Positions 33,901 through 43,211 of a DNA stretch of 64,000 nt are shown here, piece after piece. The position numbers were made by a program, and so were the translations under genes. This DNA is from Rhizomicrobium electricum. GTDB taxonomy: Bacteria > Pseudomonadota > Alphaproteobacteria > Micropepsales > Micropepsaceae. The stretch covers positions 1 through 64,000 of the forward strand of contig NZ_JAASQS010000006.1 in NCBI RefSeq assembly GCF_011762045.1, read 5' to 3'. How positions within the stretch are numbered: the first letter of the stretch is position 1; each line of letters opens with the position of its first letter. The notes under the pieces are model-generated. The model was not told the DNA's origin, did not search any database, and was given only the letters and a program-made list of their open reading frames with translations.

Positions 33901-34731
33901 TCAGGCCGCCGCCGCGGAAGCCGGGGGTTCCTCGCCCCAGTTGCCTTGCAGCGCCCGCATCTGGCCCTCGCGGACCAGCTTTTCCGTCACGCCCGCCAGT
34001 TGTTTACGGCCGAAACCGGGGCCGACCTTGAGCGGGGCATGGAATTCCACCACCACATCGAGCGGCCCGGTTTTGAAGGCCTCCCAGACATGGGGCATCA
34101 GATCCATATCGCCGTACCAAGCGAAGAACGGCCGGTTCTCCCGGCCGAGGGGAATGCCGTGGAAGCCGACATAGGAAATCGACACCGGCTGCACCGGCAC
34201 GTATTCGGTGTGGCCTTCGGCATCGACCCCGACCTCGGATTCGACTGCGCCCATCAACGCGCTCTTGAAGGTCTGCACATGGTTGCCGTCGGTCGACGTG
34301 CCTTCCGGGAACAGCACCAGGGCATCGCCGGCTTTGAGGCGGTCGCGGATCACCTTGGCCGAATCCGCCGCCGCGGCGCGGCGCGAGCGATCGACGAACA
34401 CCGAACGCTGCAACTTGGCCATCAGCCCGAACAGCGGCCAGCCCGCCACTTCCGACTTGGCGACGAACGACACCGGCGCGGCCGCCGACATGATGAGAAT
34501 GTCGAAATAGCCGGTATGGTTGGCGACCATCAGCACGCCGCGGCCTTTGACCGGCTCGCCGATCACATGCAGGCGGATGCCGAACAAGCGGCAGAGGAAT
34601 TTATGGTAGGCGTGCGGATAGCGTGTCTGCAGCTTCCAGCCGAAGCGGATGGAAATCCATTGTACGGGGGCGCTCAGGACCGTCAGGGCGAAAAACGCCA
34701 GGGCCAGTGTGAACGCACGAAGGGTCGGCAT
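33901..34731 (-). CDS. plsC: 1-acyl-sn-glycerol-3-phosphate acyltransferase
   Basis: 276 residues, makes phosphatidic acid in the inner membrane. A membrane anchor covers about 7-27. NHTGYFD (H72 to D77) is the HX4D catalytic motif, and FPEGTS is the substrate-binding motif. It follows fur by 2 bases and precedes miaB. Confidence 0.94.
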   Translation of the reverse strand: MPTLRAFTLALAFFALTVLSAPVQWISIRFGWKLQTRYPHAYHKFLCRLFGIRLHVIGEPVKGRGVLMVANHTGYFDILIMSAAAPVSFVAKSEVAGWPLFGLMAKLQRSVFVDRSRRAAAADSAKVIRDRLKAGDALVLFPEGTSTDGNHVQTFKSALMGAVESEVGVDAEGHTEYVPVQPVSISYVGFHGIPLGRENRPFFAWYGDMDLMPHVWEAFKTGPLDVVVEFHAPLKVGPGFGRKQLAGVTEKLVREGQMRALQGNWGEEPPASAAAA

Positions 34732-34733
34732 GC

Positions 34734-35144
34734 TTAACGGGGCTTCTTGGGAACGCCGTAAAGCTCTAGCCGGTGATCGACCAATTCGAAACCGAGTTCT
34801 TCGGCGATGCGACGCTGAAGGCGTTCGATTTCCTCGTTGCGGAATTCGATGACACTGCCGGATTGCACGTCGATCAGGTGATCGTGATGCGATTCCGGGG
34901 TTTCCTCGTAGCGCGAACGGCCGTCCCGGAAGTCGTGGCGTTCGAGAATCCCCGCATCCTCGAACAACTTGACGGTGCGATATACGGTTGCAATCGAGAT
35001 GTGCGGATCCAACGCCGAGGCGCGCCGGTACAACTCTTCGGCGTCCGGATGATCCGCCGCGTCCGACAGCACGCGCGCGATGACCCGGCGTTGCTCGGTC
35101 ATCCGCAGCCCCTTATCAACGCAGAGTTTTTCGATCCGCGTCAT
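34734..35144 (-). CDS. fur: Fur/Mur-family metalloregulator
   Basis: 136 residues from ATG 35144 (GGGGAAAG upstream). Winged helix: LRMTEQRRVIARVLSDAADHPDAEELY, ATVYRTVKLFEDAGIL. The metal-binding ESHHDHLIDVQSG lacks the CxxC pair found after HHDHL in gammaproteobacterial Fur. This is typical of alphaproteobacterial Fur/Mur proteins, which often respond to manganese. The single cysteine is C8. The name fur is used for the family; iron or manganese specificity is not decided. It is flanked by rimI and plsC. Confidence 0.92.
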   Translation of the reverse strand: MTRIEKLCVDKGLRMTEQRRVIARVLSDAADHPDAEELYRRASALDPHISIATVYRTVKLFEDAGILERHDFRDGRSRYEETPESHHDHLIDVQSGSVIEFRNEEIERLQRRIAEELGFELVDHRLELYGVPKKPR

Positions 35145-35197
35145 AGCTTTCCCCTGCTCCCTACCTAGGTGCGACTCTATCCGAGTTGCAGCAAAAA

Positions 35198-35650
35198 TCA
35201 CACCCGCATCAGTGGAATTGACGCCCTAAGCACTAGGGCATCTTCGCGCATGCCGTGTGGGGCGAGATAATAGTCTTTGCGGCGTCCGACCTCGCCAAAG
35301 CCGAGGCCTTTATACAATGCTATCGCGGCATTATTGGCTGCGTTCACTTCCAGAAACAGGACCGCGGCACCGGCTTCGACGGCACGCTCAGAGGCGCTCA
35401 GAACCAGCGCTTTTGCGATCCCGCGTCGTCGCGCCGCAGGCTTCACACCCAGGGTCAGAACCTCGGATTCTCCGCCTGCGGCCCGCACCATGATGAAGCC
35501 GCCGGCGTCTTCGTCGAGCAGCACGAAGGTGCCGGGCGTCGCCAGCAGCGCGGCGATCGCGGCCGCATCCCAGACTTCCATACTGAAGCATTGGGCGTGA
35601 ATGGCGGCGAGCGCCGGCGCGTCGGCACTGCTGGCGTCTCGCAATCTCAT
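35198..35650 (-). CDS. rimI: Ribosomal-protein S18 alanine N-acetyltransferase RimI-like
   Basis: 150 residues of the GNAT fold. The acetyl-CoA motif A reads LGVKPAARRRGIAKALV, followed by FLEVNAANNAAIALYKGLGF, the RimI hallmark. The start overlaps the tsaB stop by 4 bases (ATGA), as in many alphaproteobacteria where tsaB-rimI-fur are adjacent. Confidence 0.92.
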   Translation of the reverse strand: MRLRDASSADAPALAAIHAQCFSMEVWDAAAIAALLATPGTFVLLDEDAGGFIMVRAAGGESEVLTLGVKPAARRRGIAKALVLSASERAVEAGAAVLFLEVNAANNAAIALYKGLGFGEVGRRKDYYLAPHGMREDALVLRASIPLMRV

Positions 35651-36285
35651 CGCACGGCCGCCGGCAGTTTGGCATCGGGCGGACGCAGATAGAGCGGGCG
35701 CGGCGCGGCCTCGGTATCGGGCGCTATCCCAGCCAATCGCGCCACCCAAACCGCATCGGGTGCCAGGATGTTTGTGACCGTCGCGTGCGGCAAAGCCATC
35801 AGCGCGGCGCCGGTGCCGGCGAGCGCCATCGAGGAAAACGCCGCCACGATCGCTTGCGCGTCGGCGACACTCATCACGGCGGCGGCATGGCCGGCGGTGG
35901 TTTCGAGATAGACCTCGCCGCGTTTGGCATCGTGCACCGCAGCGGCCACCGCGCATCCGGTTTCCGCCCGTGCCGCCGCCGCCATCGCCGCCAGACTGGT
36001 GACGCCGATCAACGGTTTGTCGAGCGCGACGCGCAAACCCCGCATGAACGCAAGCCCGACACGCTGGCCGGTGAACGAGCCGGGGCCGGTGGTGACGGCA
36101 AGCCGGTGGAGATCGGCGAAAGCGAGTCCCGCCCCGGCCATCACCGCTTCGACCATCGGCGCCAAAGCTTCGGCATGACCGCGCTGCATGATCTCGCAGC
36201 GATGCGCCAGCACGCGCCCGCCTTCGAGCACGGCAGCCGAACAGGCCCCGAAAGTGGTATCGACGGCGAGGATGCGATCAGACAA
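35647..36285 (-). CDS. tsaB: tRNA threonylcarbamoyladenosine biosynthesis protein TsaB
   Basis: 212 residues from TTG 36285 (overlaps the upstream nitroreductase stop by 8 bases). ASKHA fold partner of TsaD for t6A. Motifs: ILAVDTTFGACSAAV at the start, VTTGPGSFTGQRVGLAFMRGL and IGVTSLAAMA. tsaD lies 10 kb away at 26112-27152. An in-frame ATG at 36321 would give 224 residues but runs into the neighbour. Confidence 0.94.
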   Translation of the reverse strand: MSDRILAVDTTFGACSAAVLEGGRVLAHRCEIMQRGHAEALAPMVEAVMAGAGLAFADLHRLAVTTGPGSFTGQRVGLAFMRGLRVALDKPLIGVTSLAAMAAAARAETGCAVAAAVHDAKRGEVYLETTAGHAAAVMSVADAQAIVAAFSSMALAGTGAALMALPHATVTNILAPDAVWVARLAGIAPDTEAAPRPLYLRPPDAKLPAAVR

Positions 36286-36850
36286 TCCGGCACGCCTCGT
36301 CAAAGCTGAGCCGCTCGGCACGGGGATGGAGTTTGGCCGGATCGCCGTAGCCGAGATTGCACAAGAAGTTCGATTTCACCGCGGTTCCGGCGAAGAATTC
36401 ACGATCGACGCCGGCATTGTCGAAACCCGACATCGGGCCGCAATCGAGCCCGAGGGCGCGGGCCGCAATGATGAAATAGGCGCCTTGCAGCGAGCCGTTG
36501 CGGAACGCCGTCACCTGGTTGGCGGCGGCATCGTCGAACGCGCTGGCACGCGGATTGAGCTTCGGCATATGGCGGGCGAAATCGAGATCGTAACCGAGGA
36601 TGGCGGTGGCCGGGGCGGTCATCGTCTTTTCGACATTGCCCGCCTCGAGATGCGGTTTGAGGCGCTCTTTCGCTTCCGGCGAAACGACGAACACGATCCG
36701 CCCCGGATTGGTGTTGCCCGAGGTCGGTCCCCAGCGCATCAGATCGTAGATCGCCATCAGCAACGCCGACGACACCGGCTTGTCGAGCCAATGGCGATGG
36801 GTGCGCGCGGCGCGAAAAATCGTATCCAGGGCTTCGTCGTTGATCGCCAT
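36278..36850 (-). CDS. NADPH-dependent nitroreductase (RutE-like, malonic semialdehyde reductase family)
   Basis: 190 residues of the FMN-binding nitroreductase fold. MRWGPTSGNTNPGRIVFV and LGLDCGPMSGFDN match the RutE group, which reduces malonic semialdehyde in uracil degradation; no other rut genes are present, so the physiological substrate is unknown. The start is ATG 36850; the frame is open to 37228, but that part is antisense to nfu. It lies between nfu and tsaB. Confidence 0.88.
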   Translation of the reverse strand: MAINDEALDTIFRAARTHRHWLDKPVSSALLMAIYDLMRWGPTSGNTNPGRIVFVVSPEAKERLKPHLEAGNVEKTMTAPATAILGYDLDFARHMPKLNPRASAFDDAAANQVTAFRNGSLQGAYFIIAARALGLDCGPMSGFDNAGVDREFFAGTAVKSNFLCNLGYGDPAKLHPRAERLSFDEACRIV

Positions 36851-36882
36851 GGTGTGTCCCGGCTCGATTGCGAAGCAGGAGT

Positions 36883-37437
36883 CTAGACCGCTTCGACCGC
36901 GCTGACTTCGGGAATGTAGTGCTTGAGCAGATTCTCGATGCCGTTCTTCAGCGTCATGGTCGCCGACGGGCAGCCGGCGCAGGAGCCGCGCATATGCAGG
37001 AACACCACGCCGCTGGCCGCGTCGAAGCCGCGATAGATGATGTCGCCGCCGTCCTGAGCCACCGCCGGACGCACCCGCGTCTCGATCAGGTCGCGAATCT
37101 GAACCACGACTTCGGAGTCTTCCTCTTCGGCCGCTTCGGTTTCCTCGGCGCCCACCTCGATCAGCGGCAGTTCGCGGGTGAAGTGTTCCATGATCACGGC
37201 CAGGATGCCGGGCTTCAGATGTTGCCACTCGCCATCGGTCTTGGTCACCGAAATGAAATCGGCGCCGAAGAACACACGCCCCACTTGCGGCATGTCGAAC
37301 AAAGCTCGCGCCAGAGGCGAACGGGCGGCCGCGTCGCGGCTGTCGAAGTCGGCAACCCGCCCTTCGCCCATGACCTCACGGCCGGGCAGAAATTTCAAAG
37401 TGGCCGGATTCGGAGTGGATTCGGTCTGAATAAACAT
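36883..37437 (-). CDS. nfu: NifU-like iron-sulfur scaffold / carrier (Nfu)
   Basis: 184 residues from ATG 37437. The N-terminal Nfu domain reads MFIQTESTPNPATLKFLPG and FDMPQVGRVFFGADFISVTK; the C-terminal NifU domain has the cluster-binding GSCAGCPS (C153, C156). Carrier of [4Fe-4S] clusters to target proteins. An acidic linker (EETEAAEEEDSE) joins the two domains. Neighbour of the SDHAF4-like gene upstream and the nitroreductase downstream. Confidence 0.94.
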   Translation of the reverse strand: MFIQTESTPNPATLKFLPGREVMGEGRVADFDSRDAAARSPLARALFDMPQVGRVFFGADFISVTKTDGEWQHLKPGILAVIMEHFTRELPLIEVGAEETEAAEEEDSEVVVQIRDLIETRVRPAVAQDGGDIIYRGFDAASGVVFLHMRGSCAGCPSATMTLKNGIENLLKHYIPEVSAVEAV

Positions 37438-37505
37438 GGATTGGTTCCAATTCGCTGGGGCGGACATTTGTTACATGGACCCTCGAACCCCTTCTGACAA
37501 GGGAT

Positions 37506-37712
37506 TCAGAAGTCCGAGGCAATGCCCTTTTTTTCCCAGTCGCCATAACGGGTTGGCTCAGGGCCTCGGCGTCCGCCCAGCTCCTTGGGCAAGGGCGGTT
37601 TGGCATCGGCCGCCTGACGCCGTTCTTCGGCCTCGGCGAGCGCCCGTTTGCCGGCTTCGGCAATACGCGCCTGGATTTCGGCCTCGGACAAGGCACGCTT
37701 GGGTTTTGCCAT
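37506..37712 (-). CDS. SDHAF4/DUF1674-like succinate dehydrogenase assembly factor
   Basis: 68 residues from ATG 37712. A basic and Ala/Glu-rich N-terminus (KRALSEAEIQARIAEAGKRALAEAEERR) leads to PKELGGRRGPEPTRYGDWEKKGIASDF, where GGRxGPEPTRYGDWEKKG is the DUF1674 signature. The mitochondrial member SDHAF4 binds flavinated SdhA during complex II assembly. The open frame runs on to 38783, but only the last 68 codons match a protein; the rest is antisense to htpX. It is divergent from htpX, with 72 bases between the starts. Confidence 0.88.
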   Translation of the reverse strand: MAKPKRALSEAEIQARIAEAGKRALAEAEERRQAADAKPPLPKELGGRRGPEPTRYGDWEKKGIASDF

Positions 37713-37784
37713 GGTCTTTCCGTCACTTGACTGCGAGGCAAGACACCATACATCACAGGGGCAACCGACTGGGAAGTGACTTTC

Positions 37785-38702
37785 GTGAACACGCTGCGCA
37801 CCGGCATCCTGATGGCCGCCCTGACCGGCCTTTTCGTCGGCGTCGGGTTTTTGATCGGCGGCCCCGCCGGCATGATGATCGCCTTCCTGGTCGCGGTCGG
37901 TTCCAACGCCTTCGCCTATTGGAATTCCGACAAGGTCGTGCTGCGCATGTATGGCGCCGTCGAAGTCGACGAGCGTAGCGGGCCGCGGCTTTACCGGCTG
38001 GTGCAGCAGCTTTCCCGCGCCGCCGGATTGCCGATGCCGCGCGTCTGCATCGTCGAGAACGAGCAGCCCAACGCCTTTGCCACCGGTCGCGATCCCGAAC
38101 ACGCCGCGGTCTGCGCCACCACCGGCCTCTTGAACCGCCTCAATGACGAAGAGCTGGCGGGCGTCCTGGCGCACGAACTCGGCCATGTGAAGAACCGCGA
38201 TACGCTGACCATGACGATCACCGCAACGATTGCCGGCGCCGTTTCGATGCTGGCGAATTTCGCGCTGTTCTTCGGCGGCGGAAACCGGCGCGAAGGCGGC
38301 AATATCGTCGCCGTGCTGTTGATCTCGATCCTGGCGCCGATCGCCGCGATGCTGGTGCAGGCCACCATCAGCCGCACCCGCGAATTCGAAGCCGATAAGG
38401 CCGGTGCCGAAATCTCGCGCCATCCGTTGTGGCTCGCCTCGGCGCTGTCGCGCATCGAGCATTCCGCCCAGATCACCCATAATCCCGACGCCGAAGCCCA
38501 TCCCGCCACGGCGCATATGTTCATCATCAACCCGCTCTCCGGCGGCGGCATCGCCGGCCTGTTCGCCAGCCATCCCCCGACCGAAGAACGCATCGCGCGG
38601 CTGCGCAGCATGGCGGGGAATGGGGCAACGGGCGGGGCGCTGATCGATGCGCCGAAAACCACCGGCGTATTCGAAACGCCGCGCAAAGGACCATGGGGTT
38701 GA
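37785..38702 (+). CDS. htpX: Zinc metalloprotease HtpX
   Basis: Membrane protease that degrades misfolded inner-membrane proteins. 305 residues from GTG 37785 (GGGAAG about 8 bases upstream); GTG 37776 is in frame and gives three more. Two N-terminal membrane segments ([32 protein letters not shown]) precede [12 protein letters not shown] and the zinc motif [10 protein letters not shown], then two more membrane segments and [10 protein letters not shown] with the third ligand. The C-terminus [14 protein letters not shown] is also typical. Overlaps rsmB. Confidence 0.94.
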   Translation: MNTLRTGILMAALTGLFVGVGFLIGGPAGMMIAFLVAVGSNAFAYWNSDKVVLRMYGAVEVDERSGPRLYRLVQQLSRAAGLPMPRVCIVENEQPNAFATGRDPEHAAVCATTGLLNRLNDEELAGVLAHELGHVKNRDTLTMTITATIAGAVSMLANFALFFGGGNRREGGNIVAVLLISILAPIAAMLVQATISRTREFEADKAGAEISRHPLWLASALSRIEHSAQITHNPDAEAHPATAHMFIINPLSGGGIAGLFASHPPTEERIARLRSMAGNGATGGALIDAPKTTGVFETPRKGPWG

Positions 38703-39973
38703 GCGCCGGATTCGAAGCACGGGCTGCAGCCCTTCAGGTTCTCTCCGACGTTCTGAGACGCCGCAAGCCGCTCGATGCGGCATTGGAATCCACCCACGCG
38801 CTCGATCCGCGCGACGCCGGATTTGCCCGCGCCATCGCCAGCGAAACCTTGCGGCGGCTGGGACAACTCGAAGATCTCATCCGTCATTTCGTGCCCAAGC
38901 CGCCGGCGCGTAACCGGGCCGGACCGGTGCCGGAAATCTTGCTGGCCGGCGCCTGCGAACTCGTCTTTCTCGACGTGCCGCCCCACGCCGCGGTCGACGG
39001 CGCCAACTGCCTCGCCAAAGCCGATCAGAAAGCGGTGCACTTCAAGCCGCTGATCAATGCCGTGCTGCGCCGGATTTCGCGCGAAGGCAAAGACGTGATT
39101 GCGGCCCAGGATGCCGCCGCGCTGAATGTCCCCGATTGGCTGTTCAGTCGCTGGATCGACGCTTACGGCGAAGAGACCGCGCGGGCGATTGCCGAAGCCC
39201 ATCACGGCGTGCCGCCGCTCGATCTGGTTGCCAAAGGCCCCGTGACAGTGGAAGGCGCCGCGCCGTTATTCGGATCGGTGTGGCGCTTGAAGGACCCGAT
39301 GCGGGTCGACACCTTGCCCGGTTTTGCCGAAGGCGATTGGTGGGTGCAGGACGCCGCCGCCACCCTGCCGGCGCATCTGCTCGGCGATGTCAAAGGCGTC
39401 CGTGTGATCGATCTCTGCGCCGCACCGGGCGGCAAGACCGCGGAACTCGCGGCCGCCGGCGCGTTGGTGACCGCGGTCGAACGCGAACCGGCCCGCATGG
39501 ACCAGCTTCGCGCTAATCTCGAACGCTTGCATCTTTCAGCCGAATGCGTGGTCGACGATGCGCGCGAATGGCGGCCGCAAGAACCGGCGCCGTTCGTCTT
39601 GCTCGATGCGCCCTGCACCGCCACCGGCACCATCCGCCGTCATCCCGAATTGCCGTGGATCAAGAGTGCCTCCGACGTGACGATGCAAAGCCAGCTCGCC
39701 GGCGAACTCCTCGATGCGGCGGCGGAGATGACCGCGCCGGGCGGCACGCTGGTGTTCGCCACCTGCTCGCTCGAACGCGAAGAAGGCTCCGAGCAGATCG
39801 AAGCCTTCCTGGCGCGCAATCCCGATTTTTCACGCGCGCCGCTGACCGATGCCGACGTGTTCGGTCATAGCGAATTCGTCGATGCGGCGGGCGATCTCAG
39901 AACCCTGCCCTGTCACCTCAAAGACCAAGGCGGCATGGACGGGTTTTATGCGGCAAGACTGAAGCGGGCCTGA
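38693..39973 (+). CDS. rsmB: 16S rRNA m5C967 methyltransferase RsmB-like
   Basis: 426 residues. An N-terminal NusB-like domain (about 10-140) is followed by the NOL1/NOP2/Sun methyltransferase domain: [51 protein letters not shown] (TC motif catalytic C) and [14 protein letters not shown] (second C). The start is ATG 38693, which overlaps the htpX stop by 10 bases; TTG 38699 is better spaced from AAAGGA and would overlap as TTGA, so the exact start is open. Confidence 0.92.
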   Translation: MGLSAGFEARAAALQVLSDVLRRRKPLDAALESTHALDPRDAGFARAIASETLRRLGQLEDLIRHFVPKPPARNRAGPVPEILLAGACELVFLDVPPHAAVDGANCLAKADQKAVHFKPLINAVLRRISREGKDVIAAQDAAALNVPDWLFSRWIDAYGEETARAIAEAHHGVPPLDLVAKGPVTVEGAAPLFGSVWRLKDPMRVDTLPGFAEGDWWVQDAAATLPAHLLGDVKGVRVIDLCAAPGGKTAELAAAGALVTAVEREPARMDQLRANLERLHLSAECVVDDAREWRPQEPAPFVLLDAPCTATGTIRRHPELPWIKSASDVTMQSQLAGELLDAAAEMTAPGGTLVFATCSLEREEGSEQIEAFLARNPDFSRAPLTDADVFGHSEFVDAAGDLRTLPCHLKDQGGMDGFYAARLKRA

Positions 39974-39994
39974 GCGGTTCCCCCTCCGTCGCTT

Positions 39995-42013
39995 TCAGAG
40001 CCGCCCCAGCGCATAGGCAATGGTGAGATAGATCTTGCCGGTGTCGGACGACAGGATGGTCGGGGCCAACAGGCCGTTGCCGTCGCCTTCGCGGGCGCGG
40101 GCGTGCAGCGCTTCGAACTCCTGCATGAAGACATTGGCGGAATCGCGGAAGCGGGCGTTGTCGCGATAGAGCACCGTGATGCGATGCACGGCATCGTCGT
40201 CGAGCGCGGTGGCGAGCTTGCGCGCAAACACGGCGCGGTCGCCGGCCAGATACCGCCGCCATTCGTCGTCGTGCGGCTGGACGTCGGCGGCAATCGCGGT
40301 GAGGTCGATCGCCATGTCGTTGAGCGCCGCCTGCAACGCACCGAGCGCCGCAGCCGCAGCCGGACGCAGGTTCCGCTTTTCATCCGTGTTTTCGACCGCC
40401 GCCAGCAGCGTCGACATCTGCCATTTGCCCTCGGGCTTCTCGGGCTTTTTGGCGCTGCGCGAGGTCAGCTTGCGGGCGAGGCCCCTGAGGCCTTCGTTGT
40501 CGCTCGAGGCGGCGTGTTCGGGATGCTCTTCGCGCGGGGTGATGCGCGGATTGGAGCGGGCGTGGACGGTGGAAATGGTGCGGGCCGACAGATCGAGAAT
40601 TTCCTCGGTCTCGGCGCGGACCATCTCGCGCACGCGCTGGGCCTCCTGCTGGGCGACGCTCGGCAGGTTGACGATGTGCTTCTGCACTTCTTCCACGGCC
40701 CCGGACAGCGCCGTGCGGATCTCGTTGGCCTGGGCCGACAGTTCGCCCGCAGTGCGCAGCAGCCGCTCGCATTCGGCCATGGCTTCGCCCACCAGCGCCT
40801 TGGCGTCGGCCTTGGCCTGGCCGGCGGTTTCGCCGATCAGGGTCTGGGCACCGATACCCGCTTCCTGCAACGCTCCGAGCAGATGGGCGATGGTGTTGTT
40901 GGCGGCATCGCCGATTTCCTTCAGCCGTTCGGCTTCCTTGGCGAAGCTCTGCGACAGCTGCGCGGTGCGCGTCGCCGTACCGGCCATGGCGAGTTCGAGA
41001 TTGTGCTCGGCATCGGCGGTGAAGTTCTCGAACTTCTTGGTTTCGGCGGTGAAGGCGGCAATCGACTGTTCGAGCGCGGCGCGCTGCGTGCTCAACGCCT
41101 GTTCGAAGGCGGTGGAATCCTCTTTGAGGCGCGACATCAGCTCGTTCATCGCGGTGCGGTGGCGTTCCTGACGGCCGAGTACGAATTCGGCCCGCGCCAT
41201 GGCGGCATCGGCGACGGATTCGATCCGCTTGGCCTGCTTGTCGAGTTCGACCGCGGCGGCGTGCGGGGCATCGGCGGCAGACCCGGCGGCGGCGCGGAAA
41301 TTGGCGGCCTGGGTGTCGAGCGTCTGGCCGGCGGTCTTGAGATTGGTCTCCGCCGCTTCGATGGTGGCTTTGAGCTGCGCGGTGCGGCCGGCGACGATCT
41401 CGCTGGCGCGGGTGGCGGCATCGCCGAGGGTGGAGGCAACCCCTTCGATGCGCTCGCGTTCCTGGGTCAGACGGGTGGTCAGCGCCTCGCCGCGGACATC
41501 GACGCGGGCGCCGGCCTCATCGAGGGCGGCGATCTGAGCTTCGAGCACGCTTTCGAGCGCCCGGAGCCGGGTGAACGCGCCATCGAGACCGGCATTGAGG
41601 GCATCGAGTTCGCGGCGGACGGCGCGGCCGAGACGGGCGGCGGTGCGCGAGGCGGTCTCGTCGGCGGTGAACAGCCGGTCGGTCGCCTCGGCCAGAAGCT
41701 CGGCGCTGATCGAGAGCTGATAGCCGCGCGACAGCATCCAGGCGATGATGATGAAGAGGCACGGCGGCACCACCGTCACCGACAGGGCGATGGCAAATTC
41801 CGGCAAGCCGAAGCTGGCGGCGGAAACCTTCTCGTACCAGCCCCAGAAATAGGCGGCCGCGGTTCCTGCCCAGAATACCGCCAACGTCGCCGCCGCGATC
41901 TGGCCCACCATGGCGCCCATGTCGGTTTTGGGCTGCGGCCGGTCGATCTCGGGCGTGTCAGTCGTGTCGGTGGACGGAACTAGGGTCGGCGGAGTAACGG
42001 ACGGCGTCGCCAT
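39995..42013 (-). CDS. Large coiled-coil membrane protein, TipN-like layout
   Basis: 672 residues from ATG 42013. A short variable N-terminus is followed by two membrane segments (about 33-60 and 75-95, IAAATLAVFWAGTAAAYFWG and FAIALSVTVVPPCLFIIIAW). A long Ala/Glu/Arg-rich coiled coil covers about 105-500. A conserved-looking C-terminal domain from about 545 (WRRYLAGDRAVFARKL, YRDNARFRDSANVFMQEFE, ILSSDTGKIYLTIAYALGRL) resembles the end of the Caulobacter polarity factor TipN in layout and in the final SD-GK-Y pattern. TipN is the best guess but the match is weak. No other cell-polarity genes are nearby. Confidence 0.6.
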   Translation of the reverse strand: MATPSVTPPTLVPSTDTTDTPEIDRPQPKTDMGAMVGQIAAATLAVFWAGTAAAYFWGWYEKVSAASFGLPEFAIALSVTVVPPCLFIIIAWMLSRGYQLSISAELLAEATDRLFTADETASRTAARLGRAVRRELDALNAGLDGAFTRLRALESVLEAQIAALDEAGARVDVRGEALTTRLTQERERIEGVASTLGDAATRASEIVAGRTAQLKATIEAAETNLKTAGQTLDTQAANFRAAAGSAADAPHAAAVELDKQAKRIESVADAAMARAEFVLGRQERHRTAMNELMSRLKEDSTAFEQALSTQRAALEQSIAAFTAETKKFENFTADAEHNLELAMAGTATRTAQLSQSFAKEAERLKEIGDAANNTIAHLLGALQEAGIGAQTLIGETAGQAKADAKALVGEAMAECERLLRTAGELSAQANEIRTALSGAVEEVQKHIVNLPSVAQQEAQRVREMVRAETEEILDLSARTISTVHARSNPRITPREEHPEHAASSDNEGLRGLARKLTSRSAKKPEKPEGKWQMSTLLAAVENTDEKRNLRPAAAAALGALQAALNDMAIDLTAIAADVQPHDDEWRRYLAGDRAVFARKLATALDDDAVHRITVLYRDNARFRDSANVFMQEFEALHARAREGDGNGLLAPTILSSDTGKIYLTIAYALGRL

Positions 42014-42118
42014 GGAACTTCCTCGTGCCGGGGGTTGGGGTAAGTTTAACCATGCGGTCGGCGGCAGCGCGAGAGAATGATTCCGGTTTTCGACGGGATC
42101 CTGTGGGTGAGGGGAGCA

Positions 42119-42826
42119 ATGACCAGTTTGATTGCAGCCGCGGCGACATTCCTCGGCATCCATCTGTTGGTGTCGGGTACGGCCTTGCGCGATCTCATCA
42201 CCGCGCGGATCGGCGAGAAGCTCTATATCCCACTGTTCGCGCTGGCCTCGCTGGTCGCCATCGTCTGGATGTGCATCGCCTATAACCTTGCCAGCAAGAG
42301 CGCGGCGAACAGCGTTCTTTTCGCCCCGCCGACCGGGCTCAAAGCGCTCGGCGTGGTGGTAATCGCGGCCGCATTCGCGCTGGCGGTACCGGGAGTGCTG
42401 CGCGGCAACCCGACCTCGGCAGGCCAGGAGACAGCCCGGATCGACGGCATCCTGCGGATCACGCGGCACCCATTCCTGATGGGCGCGGCCTTGTGGGCGG
42501 CGTTTCATCTCGTCGCGACGGGTACGCTGGCAACGACGATCTTCTTTGCTACCTTCCTGATCCTGGCGGTGTTCGGCACCCATGTCATCGACCGCAAAGC
42601 GGAGCGTCGGCGCCCCGCCGAATGGCCTGCGATTGCCGCCCAAACCTCGGTGATCCCGTTCGCGGCGATTGGCGAAAAGCGCAACCGCTTCCTGGCGCCG
42701 GAGGTAATCGACTGGCGGTTCACCGTGGCGGCCGTGGTGTTCGGGGCCTTCCTCTATTTCCACCAAACGCTGTTCAGCGCGGCACCGTTTCCGGCCGAAT
42801 GGCTGGCGTTTTTAACCGCACATTGA
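42119..42826 (+). CDS. NnrU family membrane protein
   Basis: 235 residues from ATG 42119 (GAGGGGAGC upstream). Five to six membrane segments; the NnrU hallmark is LFAPPTGLKALGVVVI, ITRHPFLMGAALWAAFHL and GTHVIDRKAERRRP, with RHP at the edge of a membrane helix. NnrU proteins resemble the isoprenylcysteine carboxyl methyltransferase / MEMO-NnrU group and are linked to nitric-oxide metabolism or haem-related steps in some alphaproteobacteria. No denitrification genes are here. Confidence 0.88.
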   Translation: MTSLIAAAATFLGIHLLVSGTALRDLITARIGEKLYIPLFALASLVAIVWMCIAYNLASKSAANSVLFAPPTGLKALGVVVIAAAFALAVPGVLRGNPTSAGQETARIDGILRITRHPFLMGAALWAAFHLVATGTLATTIFFATFLILAVFGTHVIDRKAERRRPAEWPAIAAQTSVIPFAAIGEKRNRFLAPEVIDWRFTVAAVVFGAFLYFHQTLFSAAPFPAEWLAFLTAH

Positions 42827-42869
42827 CGCAAAGGCGGCATGCTCAAGCCCTATACCCGAGGGATGCGCG

Positions 42870-43211
42870 ATGAAGCCTGCCGTCGATCTTCAGCATTTGT
42901 GCCGCTACACCGGCGGCGATGAAGCGCTCAATGCGGAAGTCCTGGAGCTGTTCGACTCTCAGATCAGCGAAATGGTCGGCAAGCTACGGTCGATCCTCGA
43001 CGCCCAGGACGCCAAGAGCTGGAAGGAAGTCACCCATACCCTGAAGGGCGCCGCCCGCGGCGTGGGCGCCTTCCACTTCGCCGATGCCGCCGCTGCCGCC
43101 GAGCCGATCGATCCGGTGCGCGACCGCGGCAACGCCTCGATCGCCATCCGCACCCTGGTCACCTGCTCGGCCGACGTGCAGAGCTTTATCCGCGGCTATC
43201 TCAAGCGCTGA
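42870..43211 (+). CDS. Histidine phosphotransfer (Hpt) domain protein
   Basis: 113 residues forming one Hpt four-helix bundle. The phospho-accepting histidine is H56 in VTHTLKGAARGVGAF. Helix 1 carries FDSQISEMVGKLRSIL. It has no kinase or receiver domain, so it relays phosphate between separate proteins. The hybrid kinase at 54161-56338 is a possible partner (inference; not adjacent). It overlaps the chorismate mutase gene tail to tail by 16 bases. Confidence 0.85.
   Translation: MKPAVDLQHLCRYTGGDEALNAEVLELFDSQISEMVGKLRSILDAQDAKSWKEVTHTLKGAARGVGAFHFADAAAAAEPIDPVRDRGNASIAIRTLVTCSADVQSFIRGYLKR

Noticed and set aside
42014..42766. Upstream extension of the TipN-like frame
   Set aside because: Antisense to nnrU and rich in Arg, Gly and His; the two membrane segments follow ATG 42013 normally.
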